Origin: Salminus brasiliensis
Taxonomy: Eukaryota; Chordata; Actinopteri; Characiformes; Bryconidae
Reading direction: 5' to 3'
Length of the DNA stretch: 64,000 bases
Assembly (NCBI RefSeq): GCF_030463535.1
Contig: NC_132881.1
Span: 39,312,473 to 39,376,472 of the forward strand
The notes beneath the pieces were generated by a model. That model saw nothing but the letters and a program-made list of their open reading frames with translations, did no database searches and was not told the origin of the DNA. The first letter of the stretch is position 1. Every line of letters begins with the position of its first letter. Position numbers and translations under genes: made by a program. Positions 10,441 to 37,689 of this stretch are shown here, piece after piece.

Positions 10441-13400
10441 GTAAGTTCCAGCAGCCTCTGCTTTTATTCTAGCTCTGCTTGGGTGTGGTGAGCCTTTACC
10501 AGGTATCCTGCCGTCTGAGAATCTAACATGGTCACGTCACCACTCTGTTTTTTTAAAGGCACTCTACCTCTGCAGGACGACGTGACGCCCTTCGAGGTGG
10601 AATTCCACTCACTGGACTTCAGAAACGTCCTGCACTGGAAGCAGCATCCTAGCGGCCCAAAGGATTTGCAGTATTTTGTGCAGTATAAAGTGTACGTTTG
10701 TGAGATTCATTATTAACAATATACATATTAATGATATTAGTGTCTAAAATTTAAAACAGTTAATTTTATGCTAAATCAGACCAAGCTCCCCTCGAAAGCT
10801 AGCTGAACTTTGGCTGTTTGGGTGAGTTGCTTGTTGTTTGTCTTGGTTTCAGCTATGGAGATAAGCAGTGGAGTGCAGCTAAGCTCTGCCAGGCTATCCA
10901 TGAGTTCCAGTGTGACCTGAGCCAGGAGACATCAGATCCCAGAGAGTGGTACTATGCCAGGGTACAGGCTGTGTCTTCTAAGGGCCTGTCAACATGGGCC
11001 ATCAGCTCCAGGTTTCACCCGCAGTGGGACAGTAAGAGCCAGTCTATCACTTTGCATGCCTGTATATAAAACAATATATTGTGATTGGCTGTGAGATTGT
11101 CAGCTTAACCATTCCCAAACTTCTCCAGTTTTTAAAATGACAACCCTTTACCTAGTTTATGTAATCAGTCCTTCATTAAAGTAAGGCAGGTGAGCTGCTG
11201 GTGGAACTAAACAAATCCCTACAGATCACAAAGAAGTTCCTAGAAGAGCCTGTGTTTTTCTAACCTTGGCCAAATGACCCCTTTTGTTGTATTTTAAATG
11301 AAGACGTAGGAAACATCTATGCAGTTAATCAAACATAGAACACAATATGTCCAGCAAATCCTACAGCACAGTCTTCCGTCGCATAAATACATTCATGGAT
11401 CATCTTGCTGCACTGTTTGTTTAAGATCTACTCACAATTCCTCTGATGTTTAGGTCAGGGAACTGTAAGGGTCATTCCAAAAGCTATAATTTGTGCCTCT
11501 TTAGGGGGTCTGTGGTGGTCTTGAGTGAGGATTTGCTGATATTTTGTGGAATCTATTCTTCCCTCCACCTGTGCAATATTGCCACTGGCAGTTAAGCAAC
11601 CCCAAAGCATCACAGATCCACCCCATGCTTCATAGTTGGCAAGGCATTCTTTTCTTTTTTCTACAAATGCACTTTAGCTGATTGTGGCCAGAAAGTTAGA
11701 CTTAAATCAGTCCACAGCACCTTTAGAATCTAGCCGTCGCATGTAAATGTAAAGTTTGTGACAATGTCACAGCAAGGTTTTGTATTATTGTATTATTAAA
11801 ACTAGGCTTGTTCAAACAATGCTACACAGTGAAAAGGTACACCACCAACTTGACTCCTTTACCAGCATACAAGTAGTTTACTACTAGTTTTTTTTTTTTG
11901 GACTTCCACATCTCATCTTGTCGTCACTTGGCTCCAGAATTGTCATTTCTTAACAGTCTATGTAGAATGTAGAATCGCCTTCCTTCGCTTTGTGGGCTTC
12001 GTTTTCAGACCTTTAGTCAGTTGTGTAGAAGAGCCCATGCTTGCTGAGTATTAACACAACATATGAAGAGTTAAACAATGGACAAAGCTTAGACATTTAA
12101 TGAAGCTGACCGTTCCAGATTTGAACTTGTGTAATGCCTCGGCCCAGTTAAGGTCTAATACCTGGTCCAAAAAATCTGAGCCTTTGCAGTGCTGGGGGTG
12201 TCCAAACTTCTGCATGGGCTAAACGGATTTATATTTTTCTCTTTTTTAACATTACAATAGACAGAGTAATTGAGTTTATCCTGCTTTTGTTGGAGTAACT
12301 GTCTCTACAGTCCAGGGAAGGCATTCTACTAGATTTCCAAGCATTGCTGTGAGGTTGCATTGGTTGCATTCAGCCACAAGAGCGTTATTGAGGTCAGGCT
12401 GTTAGATGATCACCAGCACATCTCATCCCCAACTCATCCTAAAAGTACTTGATATAGCACAATCATTTCAGAAAACAGTGTCATTCCCACTGATCCACAG
12501 CTCAATGGTGGTGGTGGTGGAGGGTGGATAACCCTCCAGCCCATGCCTAGCATTATGCATGTTGCCAAAAGGTTCATGTTTATCTGCTCCATGGAGTCCT
12601 ATTCTATTTGCAGTACTTCTCTACAGGGGCTAGACCAGCTGTTTCAGCAATGGGTGCAAGTTAAAAGTTAAAATAGATGAACACATTCATTAGAATGGCA
12701 GTGGTGGCTCAGTGGTTAGAGTGCCGGGCTCTCAATAACAGGGTTGTGGGTTCGATTCCCGGGCTTGGCAAGCTGCTCGGCAAGCTGCTCGGCCAGCTGC
12801 TCGGCCAGCTGCCACTGTTGGGCCCTTGAGCAAGGCCCTTTACCCTCTCTGCTCCCTGGCTGCTGGAGTTGGCTGCCCACTGCTCTGGGTGTGTGTGTGT
12901 GTGTACTCACTGCCCCTAGTTCACTAGTGTGTGTGTGTGTAAAGTCAGAGGACACATTTCACTGTGCATAGCAAACTGTACAGTGACAAATACATGCACC
13001 TTTAAGGGGTGCCTATAAACATTTGGGCATATTTTAAATCCCCTTCCTAATTCATCCATGGATACATAGGCCTAACCGTAGAATACTGACTATGATCTTT
13101 CCATTCGTATCAATGAAATGATTAAACTAATTAGTCTGAGATCTCTTCTTAAACAGGAACATGTTGAACACAAATTAAATAAAGTGAAATATGTTCTTTT
13201 GCATGACAGCCACCTTCAGCCCACCGCGAATAAGGCTGAACATGACGGAACAAGGCATTGTGGTACACATCAGACCTCCGCGGTCCCCTCTTCAAGGAGG
13301 AAGGCACACCAGAATGTCAGTTACAAAACTGCAAAAGCTGATATTCAGGATATACCTCATACATAACGGGGTGGACAAGGTACAGTAAGCAAGCCAGGGT

Positions 13401-15003
13401 CTGGACTTGTCATTTAGGTTTTGTGAGTGCTTTGCTATTATAAGATGATGTGTTCAGTGTGTTATGTATATATGTATATGTGTCAGGATACAGTTGCTCA
13501 GGCTGTTGCTCAGAACTAGAGGTACAACAGAATGACTAACACTAATTGTGCATGGAGAAGAACGAGCTACAGGGTCATATTGTACATAAGTAAAGTAGGA
13601 TGTGTCTTCTAATGAAGTGGGCAGGCAGTACGTTGACAGTGTGCAAAAATCCCAGCAATGCTGTGGTGCCAGATAGACTTACACAGTGCAATACATTACC
13701 CCGCCACTGCTGTGTTAGGGTCACTGCTGTGCAGAGAATGGTCCACGACTCCAATAATACTGCACCTGGGCAGCAGAAGTCTGTGCAGCCACAGATGGGC
13801 TGCTGTCAGTATCTGTAAATATACACTCACTGAGCAGTTTATAAGGAAGACCTGTACCAACTACACATTCATGCTATTATCTGGCAGCAGTGCAACACAA
13901 TCATGCAGATACAGGCCAGCAGCCATCAGAATAGTCATGGAGTGTGGCATGAGGGAGTTAACAAATGGCGCAATCAAGAAAACGTCCAGTGAGCAGCAGT
14001 TCTGTGGACAGAAATACCTGGTTAATGAGAGAGGTCAGCAGAGAGCTGCCAACACTGGTTGCAGCAGACAGAAAGGCTATAGCTCAGATGACCTTTCTGT
14101 ACAATTATGGCGAGCAACGAAGATCAGAATGCACCACACATTCAACCTTGAGGAGGATGAGCTTCAACAGCAGAAGACCAGAAGACATGGGTCAGCCAAG
14201 AACAGAAAGCTGAGGCTGCAGTGGGCACACCTGGAAACCTGGAGTTGAGGCTCTCAGATGGTGGTGTCAGAATTTGGTCCCAACAGAATGAATACATGCA
14301 CCCAAACAGTCTTGTTGTCAACAGTGGTTTAACAGCGTGGGGAATTTTGCTTTCTTGTGTTATTAATACTAATCAATCATCGCTGGAATGCCACCACCAA
14401 TTGAAGTGTTGTTGCTGACCATGTACATGGTCTTTATTTCCAGCAAGATAATACACCATGTTGCAAAGTCATCTTAAACTGGTTTCACGAACATTGGTGT
14501 TTAGCGTTCTTCAGTGATCTTCCCAGTCACTGCCACTGAATATAGTAGGACATCTCTGGGATGTGGTAGAACAGGACATTAAAAGCACGAACGTACACAT
14601 GAACATGCAGGAACTGTTTCTCCAACATTTTGTGGAGTCCATGCTAGGAAGAATGGAGGCTGTTCTGAGGGCAACAGGTGCCCCAACCCAGGATTAGTAC
14701 AGCGTTCCTAATAATTTGCTCAGTGAGTATATATATTGTACATGGTAAATACCTCATACCTAAACTCATTGTTTAACCAAAATAAAGTCTGTGGCTCCAT
14801 TGCAATATTCTTTTTGTGGACCTTTTGTCATGTCAACCCACTTTGCCTGGCAGGACACCTATGAAACTGACGGTTTCTCCAAGAAGGTTGTGATTAAGGC
14901 CATAAGTCCCAAAACTTCCTACTGCCTACAAGCTGTTACTGTCACGCCCCGCTCTGGTCGCACAAGTGTGAGAGGTCCTAGTACCTGCATCACCACTCCA
15001 TGA
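10380..15003 (+). CDS. il22ra2: Interleukin-22 receptor subunit alpha-2 (IL-22 binding protein)
   Basis: Secreted class II cytokine receptor that binds IL-22 and acts as a decoy, limiting signalling through membrane IL-22 receptors; called CRFB9 in fish. Exons 10380-10440, 10559-10691, 10853-11031, 13210-13379 and 14854-15003 join in frame (phases 1, 2, 1, 0) into 230 aa. Residues 1-19 form a signal peptide (MSVLATLLLLCDVVLLSGA). D1 carries VLHWKQ, YFVQYKVYGDKQW, FQCDLSQETSD and YYARVQAVS, very close to mammalian IL22RA2. D2 carries an N-glycosylation site (NMT) and a C-terminal Cys pair (YCLQ, TCITTP). There is no transmembrane segment: the protein stops at ITTP, so it is soluble like its orthologue. 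Introns hold transposon fossils but splice sites are intact. Confidence 0.93.
10559..10691 (+). CDS. il22ra2: il22ra2 exon 2 (first half of D1)
   Basis: The acceptor TTTTTTTAAAG is chosen over the CTCTGCAG downstream because only it keeps frame. Encodes VEFHSLDFRNVLHWKQHPSG and QYFVQYK. Donor GTACGT at 10692, phase 2. Confidence 0.9.
10853..11031 (+). CDS. il22ra2: il22ra2 exon 3 (second half of D1)
   Basis: Acceptor TTGGTTTCAG. Encodes YGDKQWSAAKLC, FQCDLSQETSDPREWYYARV and FHPQWD, with the D1 cysteines. Donor GTAAGA at 11032, phase 1. Confidence 0.92.
11290..12230 (-). mobile_element. Degenerate Tc1-like transposon (il22ra2 intron 3)
   Basis: Minus-strand remnants of a Tc1/mariner transposase: the CAAAGCATCACAGATCCACC word block (GGG-x-MxW region in other copies), the TGATTGTGGCCAGAAAGTT block and AGTCCACAGCACC (VLWTD). 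The right end has GTGTCCAAACTTCTGCAT, a typical Tc1 end word. Stops and frameshifts throughout; inactive. Confidence 0.6.
12280..13045 (-). mobile_element. Small non-autonomous DNA transposon split by a SINE
   Basis: Left part 12280-12693 (GGAGTAACTGTCTCTACAGT, GAGGTCAGGCTGTTAGATGA, ATTCTATTTGCAGTACTTCT) and right part 13006-13045 (GGGGTGCCTATAAACATTTG) are contiguous in the sister copy at 52962-53430. The intervening bases are the SINE at 12694-13005. Same family at 62312-62812 and 63246-63560 (inverted). Confidence 0.75.
12694..13005 (+). mobile_element. tRNA-derived SINE
   Basis: Pol III-type promoter boxes: A-box-like GTGGCTCAGTGGTTAGAG (12703-12720) and B box GGTTCGATTCC (12750-12760), then a tail with (GT)n and the end word ACATGCACCTTTAA. 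The stretch AAGCTGCTCGGC is repeated about four times inside. Other copies, all reverse strand: 36076-36330, 38344-38648, 48812-49050. Length and tail show it is a SINE and not a tRNA gene. Confidence 0.85.
13210..13379 (+). CDS. il22ra2: il22ra2 exon 4 (D2 start)
   Basis: Acceptor GCATGACAG, phase 1 to 0. Encodes FSPPRIRLNMTEQGIVVHI and LIFRIYLIHNGVDK, aligning with DPPVMNIT and ELLYRVFIINNSLEK of the mammalian protein. Donor GTACAG at 13380. Confidence 0.88.
13820..14735 (+). mobile_element. Degenerate Tc1-like transposon (il22ra2 intron 4)
   Basis: Terminal inverted repeats: TATACACTCACTGAGCA at 13820 and its inverse TGCTCAGTGAGTATATA ending near 14734. Between them a broken transposase on the plus strand reads pieces such as RRPEDMG, SDGGVRIWSQQNEYMHPNSL and HCHxx then LWDVVE-like sequence, with many stops. 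About 915 bp survive of a ~1.6 kb element. Inactive. Confidence 0.75.
14854..15003 (+). CDS. il22ra2: il22ra2 exon 5 (D2 end, stop)
   Basis: Acceptor TTTGCCTGGCAG. Encodes VVIKAISPKTSYCLQAVTV, ending TCITTP and TGA 15001-15003. No membrane anchor follows. Confidence 0.9.
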   Translation, partial: DTYETDGFSKKVVIKAISPKTSYCLQAVTVTPRSGRTSVRGPSTCITTP

Positions 15004-15560
15004 AGAGCAGGATTCGTGGTCTCCCACAGGTAAGCCTAAACATATCCTGATGTACTGTCCTGCTTTAGTGGTGAGAAAAACTAAAATGGTCAGTGTTGTC
15101 AAACAGTCCTACCATTTTGTTTGCTCCACATAGTTCCCAGAGTAATCGTCTGATTTTCAAGTATTGCATCTTTGATAACAGCTCAATTCAGGTGCTTCAC
15201 CTTCTAAAAAGAAAAAACTGGAACTGTGATCCTTCTTGCTTTGGGGCTAAGATTATGGCCACTGATATTTCTTACCATTGGATACTGAGCTATTTGGTAT
15301 TTGTAGAGCACATCTGATCACTTCCAGTTGTAGCCTAGGCCTGGTAAAAATCTCCTCTACTGTTTTCTGCCTACAGGAAGAGACTGCTTCTGGATTCCTT
15401 GGTTAAACAAGCACAAAAAAAAAAGAAAAAAAAAAAAAGAATCTAATTTCAATGAACGTTTTTTTCCACAATGGTTAAGATCACATAACTTGATTATTTA
15501 TATATAGTATAAAGTTTATTTGCCAAATGATATGTAAAAAAATAAATGTTCTGCTGGTCA
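15004..15560 (+). other. il22ra2: il22ra2 3' UTR with poly(A) signal
   Basis: Downstream of the stop are an optional 3' UTR intron (donor ACAGGTAAGC at 15027, acceptor CTGCCTACAG near 15376) and an AATAAA at about 15540, followed by the GTTCTGCTGG region. An A-rich run is at 15413-15438. The end site is inferred. Confidence 0.5.
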
Positions 15561-16754
15561 ATAATCATCTGGTCATATTTTGAAAAATACTGCCCTTTCA
15601 AGGTGCACACACAAAGGCAATCCTTATGAGGTGACAGACAAGCAAATAATAGTTAGGATATCTTGGAATAGTAAGCAATCAAGGGGAAAAAAATAGTGGT
15701 TAATGTACAAGAAAAAGATCAAATAAGGAATGAAGGATTTATTGATCATTTGCGTACAATATAATGGTGATCATGACTCTGGGATCAACCCATTAACCGT
15801 TATGGGTGCAAATAGCTGTTAAAGAGCACCAGCAACCCACCATCAGAGAAACAGTATTTAACAGTGATTTGGTCATGTGGGTCAGACAGACACTGAAAGA
15901 ATCTAAAATGCAAAAAGTCAAGAACATGTGTATTATGTAAAAATGATGTATTTACTTTTTAAAATACGTTTCACAAACCAAACTGCTGGTTGTGCCTCTT
16001 CAAAACAGCAAGTTCAACTTTGGTGAAAATTTGTCATTTGGTCCCCAAATCCAGTAAAAGGTTCAGTTCATTTATGTATTTCAGGGTCCTTTCAAATAGA
16101 GAATGTCCAGATAAGACAGCATGTAAATCTATACAGTAATGTGACTGTGCTTGAAAAATACAGTATCTACCTGTCTCACTCCAGACACTCCATTGTACCG
16201 TCACTTCATTTTAGTAATAATGACTGTATTGACATCATACAAACCACAATGCATCTACAGTCTTTTGTTCATGGAAACATGGAAATCAAGTGTGCAACAG
16301 CAGTCCCAGGCTAACCCAGCACTACGCCAGTCCTGTCTATATAACACCTTAAAATAACCATAGCATCAATTTCACATAAAAACATATCAGCCCATCAAAC
16401 ACAAATGGTCATTTGAAGAAAGAAAAATATAAATCAAAATCAATCACAGTGCTACATAAAAAGACACCAAGATCACCACATCCAATGTGCAGTTAAGTCG
16501 GGATGTTTCGACAATGTGACCCAACCGGACAAGTTCAACAAGCTCAGGAGGTAGGTCCATTGGCCAACCTGCCCAAACTGTAGACCTTTGAAAATAAGTG
16601 AGGTAACTGCAGCAATTACAATCCTTTTCCACTTGAGAGTCCTAAAATAACTCTCATTAAAGTGACACTATACTTTGTTTCTGAGGAAAGCTCTGTTCTA
16701 TACCTTGACTGGACTGAACACATTCACCTGCTGCCAATCATTGTATGCATTTGC

Positions 16755-17160
16755 GTGTGTGTGTATATATATATTTGCAAAAGTTTGGGCATGGTCAGGA
16801 TTCTGTTACTGGGAACAATTAATCATATGATGAACTGATCTTCAAAAGGCATAAAATTAAATGTGAACATTCTCATTAGCATTTTAGGTAAGATTAGTGG
16901 ATTACATTTGTTTTGTACAAAGGAACAAAGCAATGTAAATTTAAAATAACTGATGCCCACAAAGCAGGAGAAGACCTGTATTCGTAATATAATTTAAAAA
17001 ATAGCAGCAAACAGGAACGGTGGAAGTCATGTTAAGGTCTGGAAGAAAATGAAACCTTTCAGATAAAACTGCTTAAAGGAGTTTTGCCTAAGTCCCTCTT
17101 TGACTTAGTAGATTTAGTAGACTCCAGAGCAGTGGTGCGCTTTTCTACTGTGCAGTGACA
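16755..17160 (+). mobile_element. Degenerate Tc1-like transposon, 5' half
   Basis: Starts with GCAAAAGTTTGGGCA, a Tc1-like end word. It continues to a region with CACAAAGCAGGAGAAGACCT, AACAGGAACGGTGGAAGTCA and GTTAAGGTCTGGAAGA, which matches the N-terminal helix-turn-helix and RSGRPR linker of a Tc1-like transposase in other fish copies. The catalytic half is absent. Confidence 0.65.
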
Positions 17161-17568
17161 AGTGTACAAATATAACCTTTGTGGCAGAGGTACCACATGA
17201 AAACCTTTAAAGCATCTTCTACAGCAAGATAACTATAAACACACCAAGTTCCACAATTAACTGTTTCTAGAGGAATAAGCTGAAGGTTGTCATGTCAGAA
17301 CAGCGGTAAATGAACAGCGGCCAAGGAACGAAAAACCTCCCAAGCAGGAAGTCAAAGACTCTTAGCTGCTACTAAAGTACAGACCATGCAGGGTGCCCAA
17401 ACATGTGCAGTTTGTCTGTAAGATAAAAACAGTGATTTTTCTTAAAACTGTCATATTAAAAATAATAATAATGAAAAAAAATAATAAAAGAAAATGTACA
17501 GGTCATCTTTTACTTCGCTCCTCACAGTAACAGGTGCCTGAATTTTTGCATGACACTCTTAATATATA

Positions 17569-17959
17569 CACAGATCAACCATAACATTAAAACATCTTGC
17601 CTAATATTGCGCAAGCCCCCCTTATGCTGACAAAAGCTCCTTTAAGTCCTGCAAGTTGTAAGGTGGAGCCTCCATGGATTACATGAAAGAGCCTAGATCA
17701 CTCATGACCCCGTCACTAGTTGGTTGTCTTTTTAGCAGTTTCTGACCACTGCATGCCGGGAACACCCAACAAGACCTGCCGATTAGATGTTCTGACCCAG
17801 TTGTCTAGCCACCACAAAGTGATTCAAAGATTCTAATTTTTCCTACCTTAACACATCAACTTTAAGAACTGACCGCCACCACTTGCTTCTTAATGGTTAC
17901 CACTGTAACCAGAAAATCAAATGTTTGCTTTTTAAAATGTTATGGCTGATTGGTGTACA
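17569..17959. mobile_element. Small inverted-repeat transposon (MITE)
   Basis: Left end ACAGATCAACCATAACATTA and right end AATGTTATGGCTGATTGGTG are inverted copies of each other 390 bp apart. No coding capacity. A common fish element type. Confidence 0.7.
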
Positions 17960-20041
17960 TATGCTCTGATAGTGATTATCAGAATTCTAAAAGATTCCGA
18001 TTCAGTCAAGGCGACCTGACATACAAAAGAGGGAAGGAACAGATGATTACCAAAGTCCTTCTGGACTATAGCCCAAGACTTGGAGTCTGAGATGAGAACA
18101 ATGGAAGCAAATAGGAATCAAAAACGCCACCAAGTGCATCTTCAGCACTCAAAAAATTAATAACAATAATAAAAAACTGACTACATGACTGTCATTTTGT
18201 CAACAGTTGTTGTGATAATGGCTTTGTAGTTCTAAGACTACTACTTGTCTAAGACCATTATTTTGCACCCGATTCCAAAAAGCACCTTAATCTTAAATGT
18301 GCATCTCTCTACCACAATCATACTCCAATATGGTATAATTTTCAGGCAACGCTACAAATGGCAGTCCAGGCACTGGTACAACAGAACTTTGAGATTAAAC
18401 CTAGTTATGACCTCAAACTGCTTGAGGGCAATAAATAAGGATGTGTCGAAAGTAACTTTCGAGTGTTTCCATTACAAACAATAGATCAGATTCAGAGAAG
18501 CGAAAGCCAAAAAACAATTAAGGAATAAGTGGAAGTTTTATATGTAAATAAGGACGAGATGATCTGAAACCATGTTGAAAGGTGTATCCAAAACTTGTTT
18601 CGAGATTAATGCTCAGCAAATCAGTTCATTCTTAAGTCAGCCAGTAGCTCAAAGTCATAAAATCTATTCAATAAGACACAATGGGCCACTAATGGCAAAA
18701 AAAAAACAAAATGGCACATTAACAATTATTACTCTACACTGAATACTAGAGTATATGCAATGAAGATACTTCATTTAAAATCCAATGGGAATTGGGGCAG
18801 GATATGTAATTACCACAACTATGATCATTCCTATGAATACATTACACACTTTTCAGGCAATGTTATCCTGTCAGTTATTTCAGATTTGTTTAACTAAACA
18901 GAGATTGGTCATAAAATCTGCAGTCTAACAGGATATAACAGGGGCATGGAACAATGCTCTTATATATAAAATACATTTTTTGTTTTTTAGTTCACTCCTT
19001 TAGCTGTATATGCTCTGTGGATAATCTGGCATATACTAAAAAAAAATACCAGTGGTACCTTTTTTTAATGCAACTGTGCCATCACGAGGTAGAGCTAGAG
19101 CGCTTAAGGTTGTGTCTTTTTGTAAACTAGGAGTTTAACCAGGCACTTAACCAGAAATTCCAGGTGTGGTGAAATCAAGGAAAGGTCACCTGGGGGAAGG
19201 CAGTGAGACCACTTCCATCAAACATCTGATAGAGCCACGTTGATTATCGTAATACTGACTGTGCAATGATTAACTAATGCTATTCCAATCACACTAGACC
19301 AGATAAACGCTTCTGAAGAAAACATTATGGAAAAAAGGTGTCATTAATTGCTGGAAATTCACAACAGAAAAGGAGAAAATGACCAGTCAAGCAGGGGAAG
19401 TCAATCTGTCCCTTTGCAGTCATATGACTCTTTTAACTTCCTCAGGGAACTAGTCCTAATTTGCCTATTTGTGCTGGCTCACTAGGGTAAATTTCTATAC
19501 CTTCCACACCATAGTCCTGCTATAACGCAATGCCCTGGTACACAACAAGCTGAGAACGGGGAAACTGAGAGAATTTGATAAGAGCAGTGGCATTCTAATG
19601 ATCAATTTCAATACTTTTTAAATTTAGAATAAGTCTAATCTCCAGGATTATCCAGGTCAAACAAGGAATATGCAACTTGATCATGTGTCTAATACAAAAA
19701 ACAATAAATCAATGCTTACAAAACCTAACAGCAGTAGTACCATCATATGCAGAGATCTTGCCCCTTCATATGGAATGTGCACAGGTCAAGTGGTAGTGTA
19801 AAAACAAACAGGCTACACACTGGCAATTCTTCAGTAAAATGGAATGTTGATCATTCTCTTTCTATGTCCTCTCATATTAAATTATTTAACAAAATAAACT
19901 GAATATAAATAAACATGATAACTCCAGCAGCAATAGCTTAATATCAGGAGAAAAAGCCATGGTGTTCAGTGAATCCTGAAAAATGGAAACTCTTGTCAAG
20001 TCAAAACATGGTTCAAGCTCCAAGAGGAGAGGCAGCATATT

Positions 20042-35915
<15,874 letters not shown>

Positions 35916-36075
35916 TTACTCGGACAATGGCACCCAAGTAATGCACTGCCAACTGTCTAATGCATTTATACATCTCAGGTGGGCTCTCCTCTTATCACTA
36001 TGCACTATGTAACTCTAGCTCATGCATCTGCTCAAATCAACAGACACTACCACTTTGGCTTAAAAGGTAAAAAGG

Positions 36076-36330
36076 AAAAGGTGCACATATCAGTGTACAC
36101 TGCACAGCGAAATGTGTCCTCCGCATTTAACCCATCTGTGGTACTAAACACACTCACACACACTAGTGAACTAGGGGCAGTGAGTACACACACACCCAGA
36201 GCAGTGGGCAGCCAACTCCAGCGCCCGGGGAGCAGAGGGGGGTCCGCTGAAGGGCATCAAGCCCGGGAATCGAACCCACAACCCTGTTATCGATAGCCCG
36301 GCGCTCTAACCACTGAGCCACCACTGCCTC
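36076..36330 (-). mobile_element. tRNA-derived SINE
   Basis: Reverse-strand copy of the family at 12694: GTGGCTCAGTGGTTAGAGCG at the right end, B box GGTTCGATTCC, and AAATGTGTCCTCCGCATTTA near the left end. Confidence 0.82.
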
Positions 36331-36384
36331 CACGTTGAACGCATGCATTCATCTCACACGTCTTATTACTGCATGCAGTACGAG

Positions 36385-36605
36385 GGGTCAACACATTTTG
36401 CACATGTCGTAGTGCACATTGTACAGTGTACAGACACATTCCCACTCCCTGCACTTATTATTACATCCCATCTTATTTATATCTCTGTACATTAGAAAGG
36501 TTTTATTGTGTTTATGCTGCTGTGATGTGTCCCATCCCCTCCAGGACCAACAAGGTGACCCATCTATCCATCTAGACATTTTAATAAAGGGGTCACATCA
36601 CTAAA
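36385..36605 (+). mobile_element. LINE-like 3' end fragment
   Basis: Words such as TTGCACATGTCGTAGTGCAC and TTATATCTCTGTACAT resemble L2/CR1 3' UTRs of fish; ends in an A-rich run at 36606-36619. Degenerate; class uncertain. Confidence 0.35.
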
Positions 36606-37225
36606 AAGAAAAAAAAAAGAAAACACTGACTGGGTAAACCATCAATACTTCAAGAGCAGTATTAGTAGTAGCTGTAGGAATACATACCTCACATTTAGCT
36701 TCACAGGTAGTATTAAATCTCTTACTGATCAGTGTCTCTCTTCAAGTGAGAATTTTGAGGAAAAGTAGCAGGCGTAGCAGGTGCCATGCCCTTACATGCA
36801 ATTTCTATCTACAGGAAGAAGTTCAGCTCTGCTTCTTTGCTCAGTCGTGGGTGGAAAGTGGCTCTGGTCCGATGGGGTTGTGGTTACTCATCGTGAGCCT
36901 GTGTGAGATTGCGCTCAGTGAGAGCAGCGCGAGCTAGCTTCCTGCCCCTCTTCAAAACCCCCAAATTAAGCGGATTTCCAGTCATTAATCTACTCACAAC
37001 GAGGTAGCTAATAAAGCACGACCAACTTTTACCGACATTTTCTCTAAAGTCTGAAGCTACAGCACGCCTCCGTTAGAACAGGCCACACTTATAGCTGGTT
37101 AGCCTCCAGCAACAACGAGGCTACAGGTGCAGCCTATCGCCTACCTGCCCGAGTGCGCTCCAATTTAGCCCAACCAGCCGGGTAAACACACTCGGAGAAA
37201 GTGGTATAATAATAAAGCGGCTCAC

Positions 37226-37640
37226 TTTCCCAAAGCCACCACCGTCGCCGCACCGTCGTCTCCAGTGTTCACAACGTTCACAACGTTTGCTCAACGAAGC
37301 AGCTCAGAAGTTCAGCTTTAGCCACGTCGTGCTACGACCATCGTTAGCGTTAGCCGCTCGCCGCTCGCCGCTCTCTAACGAACTTCCACCGGCCGCTTAA
37401 CATTAGTATCGAGACCTCCGACACGCGAAATACGACAGCAGAAAGTTCCCCCCCCCGCACCCGAAAAGGGTCCCACGCAGCACCGGGTCCGACTTTGGAC
37501 AAGTTTCCAAATCCGTGTAAACTTCACACGCGTTTTAAAACAAGTCCCCAAAGTCCAGCAACTCCGCCGAGCTCCTGCCCGCACGGAGAGGAGCAGCAGC
37601 AGCAGCAGCGCGAGCGCGGATTGGCCGGCTCGAGTCACGT
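37226..37640 (-). promoter_or_regulatory. map3k21: map3k21 promoter and probable non-coding exon 1
   Basis: CpG-rich region (TCGCCGCTCGCCGCTCTC at 37357-37374 and more) 1.4 kb upstream of the first coding exon. A donor candidate GGGAAA|GTGAGC sits at 37226/37225 on the minus strand, which could splice to the acceptor at 35879. A GCA-type triplet run (CAGCAGCAGCAGCAG) is near 37590. The start site is unknown. Confidence 0.5.
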
Positions 37641-37689
37641 GGCCTGTGTTCTCCTTTTAGTCAAAACAAGGCTGAAGACCTGAGCTCTG

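Larger units (their letters stand above)
15725..20041 (-). other. map3k21: map3k21 3' UTR (probable, about 4.3 kb)
   Basis: The map3k21 stop is at 20042-20044 and no other gene is visible down to the end of il22ra2, so a long 3' UTR is the simplest reading. Minus-strand AATAAA candidates are TTTATT on the plus strand near 15740 and 15510. It contains a Tc1 fossil (16755-17160) and an inverted-repeat element (17569-17959). Its extent is inferred, not seen. Confidence 0.4.

Noticed and set aside
12698-12765. tRNA gene
   Set aside because: It has A- and B-box words but is followed by a long SINE body, and three other copies share that body. It is a SINE head.
13658-14248. 196-aa plus-strand frame in il22ra2 intron 4
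   Set aside because: It runs across the edge of a decayed Tc1-like element and contains only scrambled transposase pieces.
37375-37638. Minus-strand frame with a Leu-rich, signal-like start (MTRAGQSALALLLLLLLS)
   Set aside because: It lies in the CpG-rich promoter of map3k21 and arises from a CAG repeat read in another frame; no homology and no fit to the downstream exon.
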